A DNA stretch of 64,000 nucleotides from Anaerolineaceae bacterium. GTDB taxonomy: Bacteria > Chloroflexota > Anaerolineae > Aggregatilineales > Phototrophicaceae. Location: contig JAPOVC010000018.1 in the NCBI GenBank assembly GCA_026708325.1, forward strand, positions 62,001 through 126,000, written 5' to 3'. The position numbers and the translations under genes were made by a program. Of this stretch, positions 50,713 through 59,130 are shown piece by piece (within the stretch, counting starts at the first letter, position 1; every line of letters begins with the position of its first letter). The notes beneath the pieces are model-generated. The model worked only from the letters and a program-made list of their open reading frames with translations, had not been told where the DNA came from and searched no databases.

Positions 50713-51915
50713 ATGTCCGGCATGAATCGACGCGACTTTATGAAGCACGTCGCCGCGCTGGCGGCGCTTTCTCAACTGCCTGGCCTGCCGGCCGCAGTCG
50801 CGCAAATCGAGAAGGACGAGGAACTGCTGGCGCTCCTGCGCGAACTGGGCAAGCATGAGGACATGACGGTCTATCGCGCCAGTCCCCTGAACGCAGGCTC
50901 GCCGCTTGAGCCGCTGCGCGCCACGCAGGAGACGCCGGCGGACATCTTCTACCTGCGCAACCACGCGCCGGTGCCCGCCCTGGACGCGGACAGTTGGCGC
51001 CTCGAGGTCGACGGGCTGGTGGAGCGTCCGCTGTCCCTGTCCCTGGCGGACCTGCAGCGCGACTTTCCGCGCCACGAACTGGAGGCCACCCTGCAATGCG
51101 CCGGTTTTCGCCGCCAGGAGATGCTCAACGAGGAGAATGCCTACGGCGCGTTGCTGTGGTGCAGCGACGCCATCAGCAACGGGCGCTGGGGCGGCGTGCG
51201 CCTGCGCGACGTGCTGGAGGCGGCGGGCGTCCAGGGGGAGGCGCAACACCTGGCAGCGCTGGGCCTCGACGAGATCGAGGAGGGCAGAGTGACCTTCGGT
51301 TTCGGCGGCTCGATCCCTCTCCACAAGGCGCTCGGCGAAGAGCTGCTGCTGGCCTACGAACTGAACGGCGCGCCGCTGCCGGCCGCCCATGGCTGGCCCC
51401 TGCGTCTGGTGGTGCCCGGCTACATCGGCGCCCGCAGCGTCAAGTGGCTGGGCCGCCTCACGCTGCAGGCCGGGGAGTCCGACAATTATTACCAGCAGCG
51501 CGCCTACAAGGTCTTCCCGCCCGACGTGGAAAGCGACATGACCGAAACTGGCGCGGCCGAGCCCCTCGGTGACCTGGTTGTCAACTCGGTCTTCATCACG
51601 CCGGCGGCGGATGCCGAATTGGCGGCCGGGCCGCAACTGTTGCGTGGAATCGCCATTGCCAGTCAGCCGCTTGCCATGGTCGAACTCTCGCTGGATGGCG
51701 GGGAAAGCTGGCAGGAGGCCGGACTCTCCGGAGCGGGCCGCTGGAGCTGGCGCTTTTGGGAAGCGGAAGTGGAACTGGCTCCCGGCGATTACGAACTGGT
51801 CGTGCGCGCGCGCGACCAGGCGGGCAATGTACAACCGCCCACGGTCGAGGAAATCTGGAACTTCAAGGGCTACATGACCAACCACTGGCAGCGTCGCAGC
51901 GTCACTGTCCGCTGA
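50713..51915 (+). CDS. Molybdopterin-dependent oxidoreductase (sulfite-oxidase family), Tat-exported
   Basis: 400 residues. The N-terminus MNRRDFMKHVAALAALSQL is a Tat-type signal. The Mo-cofactor domain has LRNHAPVP, WRLEVDGLVERPLSLSLADL, the catalytic Cys in TLQCAGFRR, and GYIGARSVKWL. A C-terminal Mo-co dimerisation domain of Ig type (about 285-400) follows, with VELSLDGGESW. It probably oxidises sulfite or a related compound outside the membrane. No heme partner is adjacent. GGAAGGGG lies before the ATG. Confidence 0.93.
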   Translation: MSGMNRRDFMKHVAALAALSQLPGLPAAVAQIEKDEELLALLRELGKHEDMTVYRASPLNAGSPLEPLRATQETPADIFYLRNHAPVPALDADSWRLEVDGLVERPLSLSLADLQRDFPRHELEATLQCAGFRRQEMLNEENAYGALLWCSDAISNGRWGGVRLRDVLEAAGVQGEAQHLAALGLDEIEEGRVTFGFGGSIPLHKALGEELLLAYELNGAPLPAAHGWPLRLVVPGYIGARSVKWLGRLTLQAGESDNYYQQRAYKVFPPDVESDMTETGAAEPLGDLVVNSVFITPAADAELAAGPQLLRGIAIASQPLAMVELSLDGGESWQEAGLSGAGRWSWRFWEAEVELAPGDYELVVRARDQAGNVQPPTVEEIWNFKGYMTNHWQRRSVTVR

Positions 51916-52034
51916 GCGACGGGCCTGAATCCGACGCGCCCGGCCTCAACGTTAACCGCTCCTGCCCGGTTGCCGACGCTTGCCAACGGCCAATACCGCG
52001 TTAGACTGGGCCTACGGGCGAGCAGGCGACTCTG

Positions 52035-52361
52035 ATGACTCTGGACACAACGCTGTCGCTGGATGTAGTCATTGCGGTCATTGCGATACTGGCGATATTC
52101 GCCGTTGAGTGGCGTCTGGACGCAAAGATCAATGAGTTGCGCAGAGAACTCAGGGGCGAAATCAAGGAGTTCCGCAACGAAATCAGGGGCGAAATCGCTG
52201 ACCTTGCACGAGAAGGCGCCGGGACACGAACCGAACTCAGGGGCGAGATCGCTGGCCTCAGACGTGAAGGCGCCGGGTTGCGCAACGAAATCAGGGACGA
52301 GATCGCCGAGACGCGCAACGGACTCAAACACGACTTCCAGCGCATGGAGTCCGAAAGTTAG
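52035..52361 (+). CDS. Membrane-anchored coiled-coil protein with 18-residue repeats
   Basis: 108 residues. An N-terminal helix (DVVIAVIAILAIFAVEW) is followed by a charged coiled coil. Two tandem 18-residue units read RGEIADLAREGAGTRTEL and RGEIAGLRREGAGLRNEI, flanked by shorter RGEIKEFRNEI and RDEIAETR units. The DNA is correspondingly repetitive (54-base period). The family is unknown. A hairpin terminator lies 110 bases downstream. The opposite-strand frame of similar length is judged a shadow because the membrane helix and repeats are only sensible on this strand. Confidence 0.65.
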   Translation: MTLDTTLSLDVVIAVIAILAIFAVEWRLDAKINELRRELRGEIKEFRNEIRGEIADLAREGAGTRTELRGEIAGLRREGAGLRNEIRDEIAETRNGLKHDFQRMESES

Positions 52362-52470
52362 GGCACTCCCGTCCTTCTGAAAGCGACCATCCGCCCGGCG
52401 CGGTGACGAAGCTGCTGCGAGCGGGTTCGCAACGCCGCCAGGTTGGCAGCGTGACAGGCGTTCCGGTACG

Positions 52471-52503
52471 GGCGGCTCCCTGGCGGGGCCGCCTCTTTAT
52501 TTT
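52471..52503 (+). terminator. Intrinsic terminator downstream of the coiled-coil gene
   Basis: GGCGGC (52471-52476) pairs with GCCGCC (52488-52493), followed by TCTTTATTTTG. It overlaps the stop codon of the convergent PfkB gene. It is one of only two clear intrinsic terminators in the window. Confidence 0.65.
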
Positions 52504-53528
52504 GCTTCGCCAGGAGCGGCGGCGTGCCGGGGGGGACGGTCGGCCCCGGCTGCAGCGCCCAGCGATTTGCGCAGTTCCTCCGGGTCGGGCGCGTAATTCC
52601 CCACGCGCTGCACCACAAGGCCGCTGGCGACGTTGGCCAGGGCGACGGCCGTCGGCCAGTCTGCCCCGGCCGCTCGCGCCAGGGTCATCACCGCGATGGC
52701 CGTGTCGCCCGCGCCGGTGACGTCGTAGACGTCGCTGACGACCGGCGCCGGGCAATGCCCGACCTCACCCGTCGCCGTGGCGAGCGTGGCGCCCTGCGGC
52801 CCGCGGGTGATGACCATCGCGCCGGTCACGCGCAGTCGCTTGCCCAGGTCGCGCGCGGCGGCGGCGAAATCCGCGTCCGTCGTCAGGGAGCGACCCAGCC
52901 AGCCGGCGGCCTCCTCCGCATTGCACTTGACCAGGCTGAAGTCATGGTACTTGTCCAGCTCGCCCTGGGCGTCAACCGACAGCAGGGTTACGCCCGCACG
53001 GCGCAACTCCTCCACCAGGTCCGGCGTCAGCAGACCGATGCAATAGTCGGAGACCAGCAGGGCATCCACCGCGTCGGCCAGCGCCTTCACCCGGGCCAGC
53101 AGCCGGTCTGCGCTCTCCTGCGACAGGGCTGCCCGCGAGAGGGTATCGATGCGCGCCAGTTGCTGCGGATAGCGCAGACCCATCTGCGCCATGATGCGCA
53201 GCTTGAGCGTGGTGGCGCGCCCGGCCTCGCAAATCAGCGCCGCACAGTCGATGTCCTGCGCCTGCAGGCTCTCGCGCAGTTGCTGCCCGGCGTCGTCATC
53301 GCCGGTGACGCCGGCCAGCAGCGCCTGGCTGCCGAGGCGTGCGATGGTGACTGCCGGGTTGGCCGCGCCGCCGGGGATGTAACGCCGGCTCTCGAACTCC
53401 AGCACCGGCACGGGCGCCTCGCGGCTCATGCGCGTCGGGCGGCCGCTGACGTACTCGTCGAGCAGCACGTCGCCGACGACCAGCACCCGTTGACCCGCCA
53501 GGCGTGAGACCCATCCCTGCAGGGACAA
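52497..53528 (-). CDS. PfkB-family sugar kinase (RfaE/HldE N-domain type)
   Basis: 343 residues. VLVVGDVLLDEYVSG, PGGAANPAVTIARLG and VYDVTGAGDTAIAVM (catalytic GAGD) show a ribokinase-fold enzyme. PTRMSREAPVPV matches heptose-7-phosphate kinases (RfaE domain I). It has no cytidylyltransferase domain. It would phosphorylate a heptose or other sugar for glycan synthesis. The start is a TTG immediately after the DinB stop. It belongs with the GT9-GT26 cluster upstream. Confidence 0.88.
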   Translation of the reverse strand: MSLQGWVSRLAGQRVLVVGDVLLDEYVSGRPTRMSREAPVPVLEFESRRYIPGGAANPAVTIARLGSQALLAGVTGDDDAGQQLRESLQAQDIDCAALICEAGRATTLKLRIMAQMGLRYPQQLARIDTLSRAALSQESADRLLARVKALADAVDALLVSDYCIGLLTPDLVEELRRAGVTLLSVDAQGELDKYHDFSLVKCNAEEAAGWLGRSLTTDADFAAAARDLGKRLRVTGAMVITRGPQGATLATATGEVGHCPAPVVSDVYDVTGAGDTAIAVMTLARAAGADWPTAVALANVASGLVVQRVGNYAPDPEELRKSLGAAAGADRPPRHAAAPGEAK

Positions 53529-54011
53529 TCAGATCACCATCACCTGGTCGTTGACGCCGGCCACCTGCCGCAGGTATTCCGTCTGACCGGCGTGATAGCC
53601 GTCATGCCAGACCAACTCAAGCAGGCACTCGCGCAGATCGTCGCCATAATCGCAGCCTTCAGCCTTCAGTTGCGCCTCGCTGAGTGCGGCCAGCGCCACA
53701 GCCAGGCGATCCTGAGAGCGGCGCAGGTCGGCAAGGAGGGTCTCCAGGGGGACGGCCTCATCGTCGGCCTGCATCGCGTCACTACCGTAACCATAGGGTC
53801 TGTAGTGCTGCGGTTCCCGGAGCGGCTCCGCGCCCGCCAGTTTCAGCATGACGTCGCGGTACAGCATGATATGACCCAGCACCCAGTTGAGGCAGTTGCC
53901 GCGAAAGGGCAGTTGCAACATGCTGTCGGCATGCGTCAGGCCTTCCGTCTGGACCTCGATGACTTCCAGATTGCGAGCCAGCAAATGAGTCATTTCCCCG
54001 GCTGAAATCAT
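53529..54011 (-). CDS. DinB-family protein (paralogue 1)
   Basis: 160 residues of four-helix bundle. Histidines expected to bind a metal are in NWVLGHIML and WHDGYHAGQ. GLTHADSMLQLPFRGNCLNW is shared exactly with the next gene upstream, so they are recent paralogues. Proteins of this DinB/YfiT group include thiol-dependent transferases. The start lies 17 bases after the other paralogue. Confidence 0.9.
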   Translation of the reverse strand: MISAGEMTHLLARNLEVIEVQTEGLTHADSMLQLPFRGNCLNWVLGHIMLYRDVMLKLAGAEPLREPQHYRPYGYGSDAMQADDEAVPLETLLADLRRSQDRLAVALAALSEAQLKAEGCDYGDDLRECLLELVWHDGYHAGQTEYLRQVAGVNDQVMVI

Positions 54012-54028
54012 GAAGAATCCTCCCCGGG

Positions 54029-54508
54029 TTAGATCACCTTGTCGTTGACGCCGCTCAACTGACGCAGGTACTCGGTCTGGCCCGTGTGGTAGCTGTCGTG
54101 CCAGGTCATGAAGGCCAGACGCTTGCGCAGCGTGTCGTCGCGTTCATTGTCGAAAGGCGAATCCAGGGCCTCGTCATCCAGAGACTCCATGACCTCCGCC
54201 AGACGCTCCTGCGAGTTTTGCAGGTCGGCCAGAATGCTTTCCATGGGCACGGAGTCGGCATCCGCCGTCATCGCCTCGCTGCCAAACATGTAGGGCGCGG
54301 ACTTGTCGGCGTCCCAAAGCGTCTCCGCGCCGGCGATGCGCAGCATGTAGTCGCGGCTGACCAGCATGTGGCCCAGCACCCAGTTGAGGCAATTGCCGCG
54401 GAAGGGCAACTGCAGCATGCTGTCGGCATGCGTCAGTCCCTCTGTCTGCATTCCCACGACCCGCAGGTTTTGGGCCAGCATGGTCGTCATGTCACTCGCT
54501 GTAATCAT
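54029..54508 (-). CDS. DinB-family protein (paralogue 2)
   Basis: 159 residues, closely related to the preceding entry: GLTHADSMLQLPFRGNCLNW is identical, and NWVLGHMLV with WHDSYHTGQTEYLRQL carries the metal histidines. The middle (about 65-130) diverges. The ATG at 54508 has GGGGAGA upstream. A gap of 17 bases to paralogue 1 suggests co-transcription. Confidence 0.9.
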   Translation of the reverse strand: MITASDMTTMLAQNLRVVGMQTEGLTHADSMLQLPFRGNCLNWVLGHMLVSRDYMLRIAGAETLWDADKSAPYMFGSEAMTADADSVPMESILADLQNSQERLAEVMESLDDEALDSPFDNERDDTLRKRLAFMTWHDSYHTGQTEYLRQLSGVNDKVI

Positions 54509-54562
54509 GGCATTCTCCCCAGGTCCACGTATGCTTCGAGTCTGGCACAAATTGCGAATGAA

Positions 54563-56371
54563 TCAAGCCTGCGCGCGGGCACGCCGCTCCATCAGCACGG
54601 CAAGCACAAAGCGCGGCAGGCGCAGCATGCGGCGCAGGCGCCAGGGTTGCAGCGCCAGACGGAAGAGCCATTCCAGCCCGCGCCGCCGCAGCCATGCTGG
54701 TGCGCGCCGCACGTCGCCGGCCAGAAAATCGAAGGCGCCCCCCACGCCCATGGCCATGCCGACCTGCAGGCGCGGCAGGTTGCGCGCGATCCACTTGTCC
54801 TGACGCGGCGCGCCCCAGGCCACGAAGAGCAGGTCCGCCTGGCTGGCGTTGACGCGCGCCACGATGTCGTCTTCCTCGTCCGCCGCCGGGCTGCCGCTGA
54901 AGGTGCCGGCAATTTGCAGGCCGGGGAAGCGGGATTGCAGGGCCTGGGCCGCCCGCTCCGCCACGCCCGGCGCCGCGCCCAGCAGAAAGAGGCGCCAGCC
55001 GCGCGAGGCGGCGCGCTGCGCCAGCAGGGGCAGGCCGTCCGCGCCGGTGATGCGACCCGGCAGGGTCCTTCCCTGGCGACGGGCAGCCCACAGCAGTCCC
55101 GCGCCGTCCGCCACACAGAGGTCCGCCCGCTGCAGGATGTGGCGAAAGTTCGCGTCGCCGCGGGCGGCCATCATGAATTCGGGGTTCATGGTGCAGACCT
55201 GGCGCGCCCGCCGTGGCCGCGCCCTCATCCAGGCGTCGACCAGCGCCAGCCATTGCGCCGTGCCCAGCCCGTCTACCGGCAGGCCGAGGATGTGGATGCG
55301 GCCTGGTGGAGGCGGACCGGGGCCATCCCGCGCCGGCGCCGGCGACTCGCCGCGAAGCAGGGCGCGCGCCGCCTCCAGCACCTGCGGCACGGTAACCATG
55401 CGCATGCAGGTGCGCGCCTCGCAGCCGCGGGGCAGGCCCAGGCTGTGGCCGACGTAGCCGCAAGGGCTGCAGACCGGCGCGCTGCGCAACACGACGCCGC
55501 GGCCGCCAGGCGTCCAGGGCCCCCAGGCGGAGGCATTGCCCGGCCCCATGATGGCCAGCACCGGCGCGCCGGCGGCCGCAGCCAGATGCATCACGCCGCT
55601 TTCCGCGCCGATGAAGAGCGCCGCCCCGGCGAGCACCTGCGCCAGTTGGGGCAGGGTCGTCTGGCCCGTCAGGTCGATGACCGCGCTGCGCAGGGCCGCG
55701 CGCAGGGCCTGGTTGTCGTCGTCGGGGCCGCCGACCAGCACCAGTTGCGCACCGCTTTCCTCGCGCAAACTGTCCGCCACCTGCGCGAATCGCTCCGGCG
55801 CCCAGCGACGGGCCGGATTTGAAGCGCCGCCGCCGGCGTGCAGGGCGATGTAACGGCCTGGCGGCAGGGGCTGCGGCAGGGCCCCGCGCGCCACCACCGC
55901 CGGTCGGGGACGCGGGTCGGCGCCGGCCCGGGCGGCCAGTTGCAGCCAGTATTCCGCCTGATGCATGGCGCCGAAGCCCTCATCCTCCACCCTTTCTGTG
56001 AGGAACCAGGCGTTGCCGTTGTCGAGGCCGATGCGCCGTCCCGCACGCGCCGCCAGGGCGACCAGCGCGAACTTGAAGGTGCCGCGCCAGAGCGTGAAAT
56101 GGTGCAAATAAATCACGAGGTCCTGCGGGCCGGGCGCCAGCATGCGTCGCAGGTTGTCCGGTCGCAGAAAGCCGAAAGGGTGGCTGCCGCTGGCGCGCTC
56201 GAGCGTGACGATCGCATCCACGAGGCCGCTGCCGGCCACCAGCGGCGCGGCGTGGGCGCCGGTGAGCAGGGTCAGCCGCGCGTCGGGGCGGGCGGCGCGC
56301 AGGGCCGCCAGCGCCGGTGTGGCCAGCACCAGGTCGCCCACGTCGGCCAGTTGCACCACCAGAATGCGCAT
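54563..56371 (-). CDS. Fusion of GT9 heptosyltransferase-like and GT26 (WecG/TagA/CpsF) glycosyltransferase
   Basis: 602 residues. The N-terminal domain (about 1-345) is a GT9-type heptosyltransferase: VVQLADVGDLVLATPALAAL, ALHAGGGASNPARRW, FIGAESGVMHLAAAAGAP. After a proline-rich linker (about 346-362) comes a GT26 domain (about 363-600) with ILGLPVDGLG, TMNPEFMMAARGD, GITGADGLP-like RITGADGLPLL, and VAWGAPRQDKWIARN. The two are usually separate proteins. Fusion suggests consecutive sugar transfers on one lipid-linked glycan. It overlaps the GT4 gene by one base (TGATG). Confidence 0.92.
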   Translation of the reverse strand: MRILVVQLADVGDLVLATPALAALRAARPDARLTLLTGAHAAPLVAGSGLVDAIVTLERASGSHPFGFLRPDNLRRMLAPGPQDLVIYLHHFTLWRGTFKFALVALAARAGRRIGLDNGNAWFLTERVEDEGFGAMHQAEYWLQLAARAGADPRPRPAVVARGALPQPLPPGRYIALHAGGGASNPARRWAPERFAQVADSLREESGAQLVLVGGPDDDNQALRAALRSAVIDLTGQTTLPQLAQVLAGAALFIGAESGVMHLAAAAGAPVLAIMGPGNASAWGPWTPGGRGVVLRSAPVCSPCGYVGHSLGLPRGCEARTCMRMVTVPQVLEAARALLRGESPAPARDGPGPPPPGRIHILGLPVDGLGTAQWLALVDAWMRARPRRARQVCTMNPEFMMAARGDANFRHILQRADLCVADGAGLLWAARRQGRTLPGRITGADGLPLLAQRAASRGWRLFLLGAAPGVAERAAQALQSRFPGLQIAGTFSGSPAADEEDDIVARVNASQADLLFVAWGAPRQDKWIARNLPRLQVGMAMGVGGAFDFLAGDVRRAPAWLRRRGLEWLFRLALQPWRLRRMLRLPRFVLAVLMERRARAQA

Positions 56372-57456
56372 CAGGTCGCGCCCGCCGCGTCCTGCAGGGC
56401 GAGCAGCGTCGCGCGCGCCGCGCGCTCCCAGCTGAAGCGGGCCGCCCGGGCCTGGCCGGAACGGACCAGGCGATTGCGCAGGGCCCTGTCTTTCTGCAGG
56501 CGCGTCATCTGCCGCGCGATGCCCTTCACGTCCCCCGGCTCGACCAGCAGGGCGGCGTCCCCGGCCAGTTCCGGCAGGCTGGATGTCACACTGGTGATGA
56601 CCGGCGTGCCGCAGTGCATGGCCTCCAGCACGGGAAAACCGAAGCCCTCGTGCAGCGAGGGAAAGAGCAGCGCGCGCGCGCCGGCGTAGAGCGCGCCGCG
56701 GTCTTCATCGTCGATGTAACCGGGCAGGTACACGTCTTCCAGCCCTGCGAACTCCCTGTTGTCAAGGAGCCAGCCGCGGCCGCCCGCCAGCACCAGCGCC
56801 GCGTCATCGTCGGGGTTGGTCGTGCGCCAGCGCTGCCAGGCGGCGACGATGGTCGGCAGGTTCTTGCGCGGTTGCAGCGTGCCCAGAAAGAGATAGTAGC
56901 GTGGCGGCAGGTCATATTTGCGGCGCAGGGCCGACGCGTCGCCGATCGGGAGCGGGGTCAGGCCGGGGTACACCACGCGGATTTTCTCCGGCGCGATTTC
57001 GCAGAAATCACAGAGATCGTCCGCCGTCGCCTGGCTGTCGGCCAGCACGAGGCTGGCGCGCTGCGCGCTGTGCCGCGTCGACCACGCCAGATAGCGGCGC
57101 GCGCGCGGCGGGTGCGCGTCGGGGAAGTGGTGAAAGCCGAGGTCGTGCACGGTGACCAGCGCCGGCCCGGGCAGAAAGAGCGGCAGGCTGTGGGCCGGCA
57201 CGAAGCTGACGTCCGGGCGCAGCGCGTAAAGCGCCGCCGCCAGGCGCAGATGAGTCCACAGGCGCGGCAGGGGAATGACGTGCTGCACGACGTGGCGCCC
57301 GCTGAACAGGCCCGCGGGCGGGTCGTCGCGGAAGAAGAGGTGGTACTCGTGTTCCGGGCCAAGCCGCAGCAGGGCGCGGATGAGTTCGCGACTGTAGTGT
57401 TCGGTCCCGGTGGCGCGCGCGACCGTGGCGCGGCTGGCGTCGATGGCAACGCGCAT
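56371..57456 (-). CDS. Glycosyltransferase family 4
   Basis: 361 residues of GT-B fold. TGTEHYSRELIRALL and TVHDLGFHHFPDAHPP lie in the N-domain; YLFLGTLQPRKNLPTIVAAW and PSLHEGFGFPVLEAMHCGTPVI (EX7E) in the C-domain. It is the first gene of the minus-strand cluster that continues with the GT9-GT26 fusion. ATG 57456 has GGGA upstream. Confidence 0.93.
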   Translation of the reverse strand: MRVAIDASRATVARATGTEHYSRELIRALLRLGPEHEYHLFFRDDPPAGLFSGRHVVQHVIPLPRLWTHLRLAAALYALRPDVSFVPAHSLPLFLPGPALVTVHDLGFHHFPDAHPPRARRYLAWSTRHSAQRASLVLADSQATADDLCDFCEIAPEKIRVVYPGLTPLPIGDASALRRKYDLPPRYYLFLGTLQPRKNLPTIVAAWQRWRTTNPDDDAALVLAGGRGWLLDNREFAGLEDVYLPGYIDDEDRGALYAGARALLFPSLHEGFGFPVLEAMHCGTPVITSVTSSLPELAGDAALLVEPGDVKGIARQMTRLQKDRALRNRLVRSGQARAARFSWERAARATLLALQDAAGAT

Positions 57457-57503
57457 GCTCAGTGTCCCGGCTGCCGCGGGCCGCGGACGGTCGGCGCTGA
57501 CGC

Positions 57504-57532
57504 TTGTCGCTGTGTGCCCAAATCGCTATACT
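57504..57532 (+). promoter_or_regulatory. tRNA-Cys promoter (TTGTCG-N17-TATACT)
   Basis: The -35 box TTGTCG (57504-57509) and -10 TATACT (57527-57532) are 17 bases apart. Transcription would start near 57539, two bases before the mature tRNA. Confidence 0.65.
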
Positions 57533-57540
57533 GAAGCATC

Positions 57541-57611
57541 GGCGACGTAGCCAAGTGGCAAGGCAGAGGTCTGCAAAACCTTTATCACCGGTTCGATTCC
57601 GGTCGTCGCCT
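57541..57611 (+). tRNA. tRNA-Cys (anticodon GCA)
   Basis: The acceptor stem GGCGACG (57541-57547) pairs with CGTCGCC (57604-57610), and the discriminator is U (57611), as usual for tRNA-Cys. The anticodon loop CTGCAAA gives GCA. The T arm has GGTTCGATTCC. CCA is not encoded. At 71 bases it is of normal length. The anticodon stem ends in a G-U pair. Promoter and terminator are adjacent, so it is a single-gene unit. Confidence 0.95.
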
Positions 57612-57626
57612 TATCTGCGCGCCCGC

Positions 57627-57655
57627 GCCCGCCATTTCTGGCGGGCCTTTTTCTT
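57627..57655 (+). terminator. Intrinsic terminator of tRNA-Cys
   Basis: GCCCGCC (57627-57633) pairs perfectly with GGCGGGC (57640-57646) around a six-base loop, followed by CTTTTTCTT. The T tract touches the stop codon of the convergent sufE gene. Confidence 0.85.
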
Positions 57656-58109
57656 ATGCGCCGGCCGATTGCGCGCCGAGTTCCTCGCGCGCCGCATGGG
57701 TCACCATGGTCACGAGACCCATCAGCCCCTGGCCCTTGCCCATCGAGACCTCGCGACCGAAGATCTTCAGCACGATGTCCTGCGGGATGGCCGCCACCTG
57801 TTGCAGGGGCGCGCCGGAGCAACAGTCGTTGAGGATGACGGCCAGGGCCATGGCCGAGAGGCCCTGGGGATTGAGCACGTCGAAGCGGAAATCCAGGACA
57901 CCGCCGTCCGTCGGCAGGGCCCAGACGAAGGCATCGGATTCGCAGGCCGGCACGCGATGCGCCTCGTCGTAGGGGGGCGCCGCCACGTCGGGCGGCACCC
58001 GCACCTCGTCAAAGCGGTCGGCCGCATCGATCAGCCATGCGACGCGCTCGTTGCGGTCGCTGATGAAGGAGAAGTCCTCCAGCAGCTCGTCCAGCCTGTC
58101 CGGAATCAT
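57654..58109 (-). CDS. sufE: SufE-family sulfur acceptor protein
   Basis: 151 residues. The sulfur-accepting cysteine is in HRVPACESDAFVWA, and LNDCCSGAPLQQVAAIP and VSMGKGQGLMGLV are family features. SufE takes sulfur from a donor (normally SufS) and passes it on for Fe-S assembly. The start at 58109 fits family length. It follows the sulfurtransferase by 10 bases, so the sulfur source here could be that enzyme. Confidence 0.9.
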   Translation of the reverse strand: MIPDRLDELLEDFSFISDRNERVAWLIDAADRFDEVRVPPDVAAPPYDEAHRVPACESDAFVWALPTDGGVLDFRFDVLNPQGLSAMALAVILNDCCSGAPLQQVAAIPQDIVLKIFGREVSMGKGQGLMGLVTMVTHAAREELGAQSAGA

Positions 58110-58119
58110 GGTCTGTCGC

Positions 58120-58986
58120 TCAGCGCTCGATCGGAACGTTGACCAGGTTGCCCCATTCCGTCCAGCTGCCGTCGTAGTTACGCACCTGGTCATAGCCCAT
58201 CAGGTACTTCAGCGCGAACCAGGTGTGGCTGCTGCGCTCACCGATGCGGCAGTAGGTGATGACGTCGTCGTCCGGGCTCAGGCCCTGTTCTTCCTCATAG
58301 ATCGCGCGCAGGTCGGCCGCGTTGAGGAAGGTGCCATCCTCGGGATTGGTGGCGCGGCTCCAGGGGACGCTGTTTGCGCCCGGAATGTGACCGCCGCGCA
58401 GGGCGCCTTCCTGCGCGGAACCGGGCATGTGCAGCAGTTCACCGCTGAACTCCTCCGGGCTGCGCACGTCCACCATGCGCCTGCCGGCCTCGACGTGGGC
58501 CAGCACGTCTTCACGGAAGGCGCGCTCGGTCTCGTCGTCACGCACGGGCGCACGGTAATCCGTGTGGGCATAAACGGGCACCTCGCGCACCAGTTCCCGG
58601 CCTTCCAGTTCCCACTTTGTGCGGCCGCCGTCCATCACGCGCGCGTTGTCATGGCCGTAGAGCAGGAAGACCCACAGGGCGTAGCAGGCCCACCAGTTGC
58701 TGCGGTCGCCGTAAAACACCACGGTCATATCGCGCGTAATGCCGTTGCGCGACATCAGCGACTCGAAACCGGACTGGTCGAGGTAGTCGCGCCGGAGTTG
58801 GTCGTTCAGGTCCACCGTCCAGTCGATCTGGACGGCGCCGGGGATATGGCTGGAGGGATAGAGCAGCGGGTCCTCGTTGGATTCAACGATGCGGACCTGG
58901 GGGTCATCCAGGTGCTCCGCGACCCACTCTGTGGAAACGAGCTTCTCGGGGTGCACGTAACCCCGATCCTCGATATTCTGGCTCAT
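58120..58986 (-). CDS. sseA: Sulfurtransferase with two rhodanese domains
   Basis: 288 residues. The N-terminal rhodanese domain (about 12-140) is inactive in type, with the [15 protein letters not shown] region in place of an active-site loop. The C-terminal domain (about 155-285) has the active cysteine loop [10 protein letters not shown], which suits thiosulfate sulfurtransferase; mercaptopyruvate enzymes usually have CGTGVT-like loops. AAGG is upstream of the ATG at 58986. It is in an operon with sufE. Confidence 0.92.
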   Translation of the reverse strand: MSQNIEDRGYVHPEKLVSTEWVAEHLDDPQVRIVESNEDPLLYPSSHIPGAVQIDWTVDLNDQLRRDYLDQSGFESLMSRNGITRDMTVVFYGDRSNWWACYALWVFLLYGHDNARVMDGGRTKWELEGRELVREVPVYAHTDYRAPVRDDETERAFREDVLAHVEAGRRMVDVRSPEEFSGELLHMPGSAQEGALRGGHIPGANSVPWSRATNPEDGTFLNAADLRAIYEEEQGLSPDDDVITYCRIGERSSHTWFALKYLMGYDQVRNYDGSWTEWGNLVNVPIER

Positions 58987-59110
58987 AAACCTTCGCTCCT
59001 CGTTTGCCTCACTGGCGAACAACGTTTCCATCATAACTGACCGGCAGTCCTGCGACAACAGCGCGCCGCGCCGCCCGGATCCCGCCCCTTGCCGCCCGGC
59101 GCGCCCGGCG

Positions 59111-59130
59111 GCATGATGCAGCCATCATGC
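59111..59130. promoter_or_regulatory. Inverted repeat spanning a start codon
   Basis: GCATGATG (59111-59118) and CATCATGC (59123-59130) form perfect 8-base arms with a four-base loop. The ATG at 59127 lies in the right arm. In mRNA the hairpin would hide the start; as DNA it could bind a regulator. No Shine-Dalgarno sequence is visible beside it. Confidence 0.5.

Noticed and set aside
51870-52331. A minus-strand 153-codon frame opposite the coiled-coil gene
   Set aside because: It repeats FAPEF-like units that are the antisense of the RGEI repeats, lacks a sensible start, and overlaps the Mo-oxidoreductase end.
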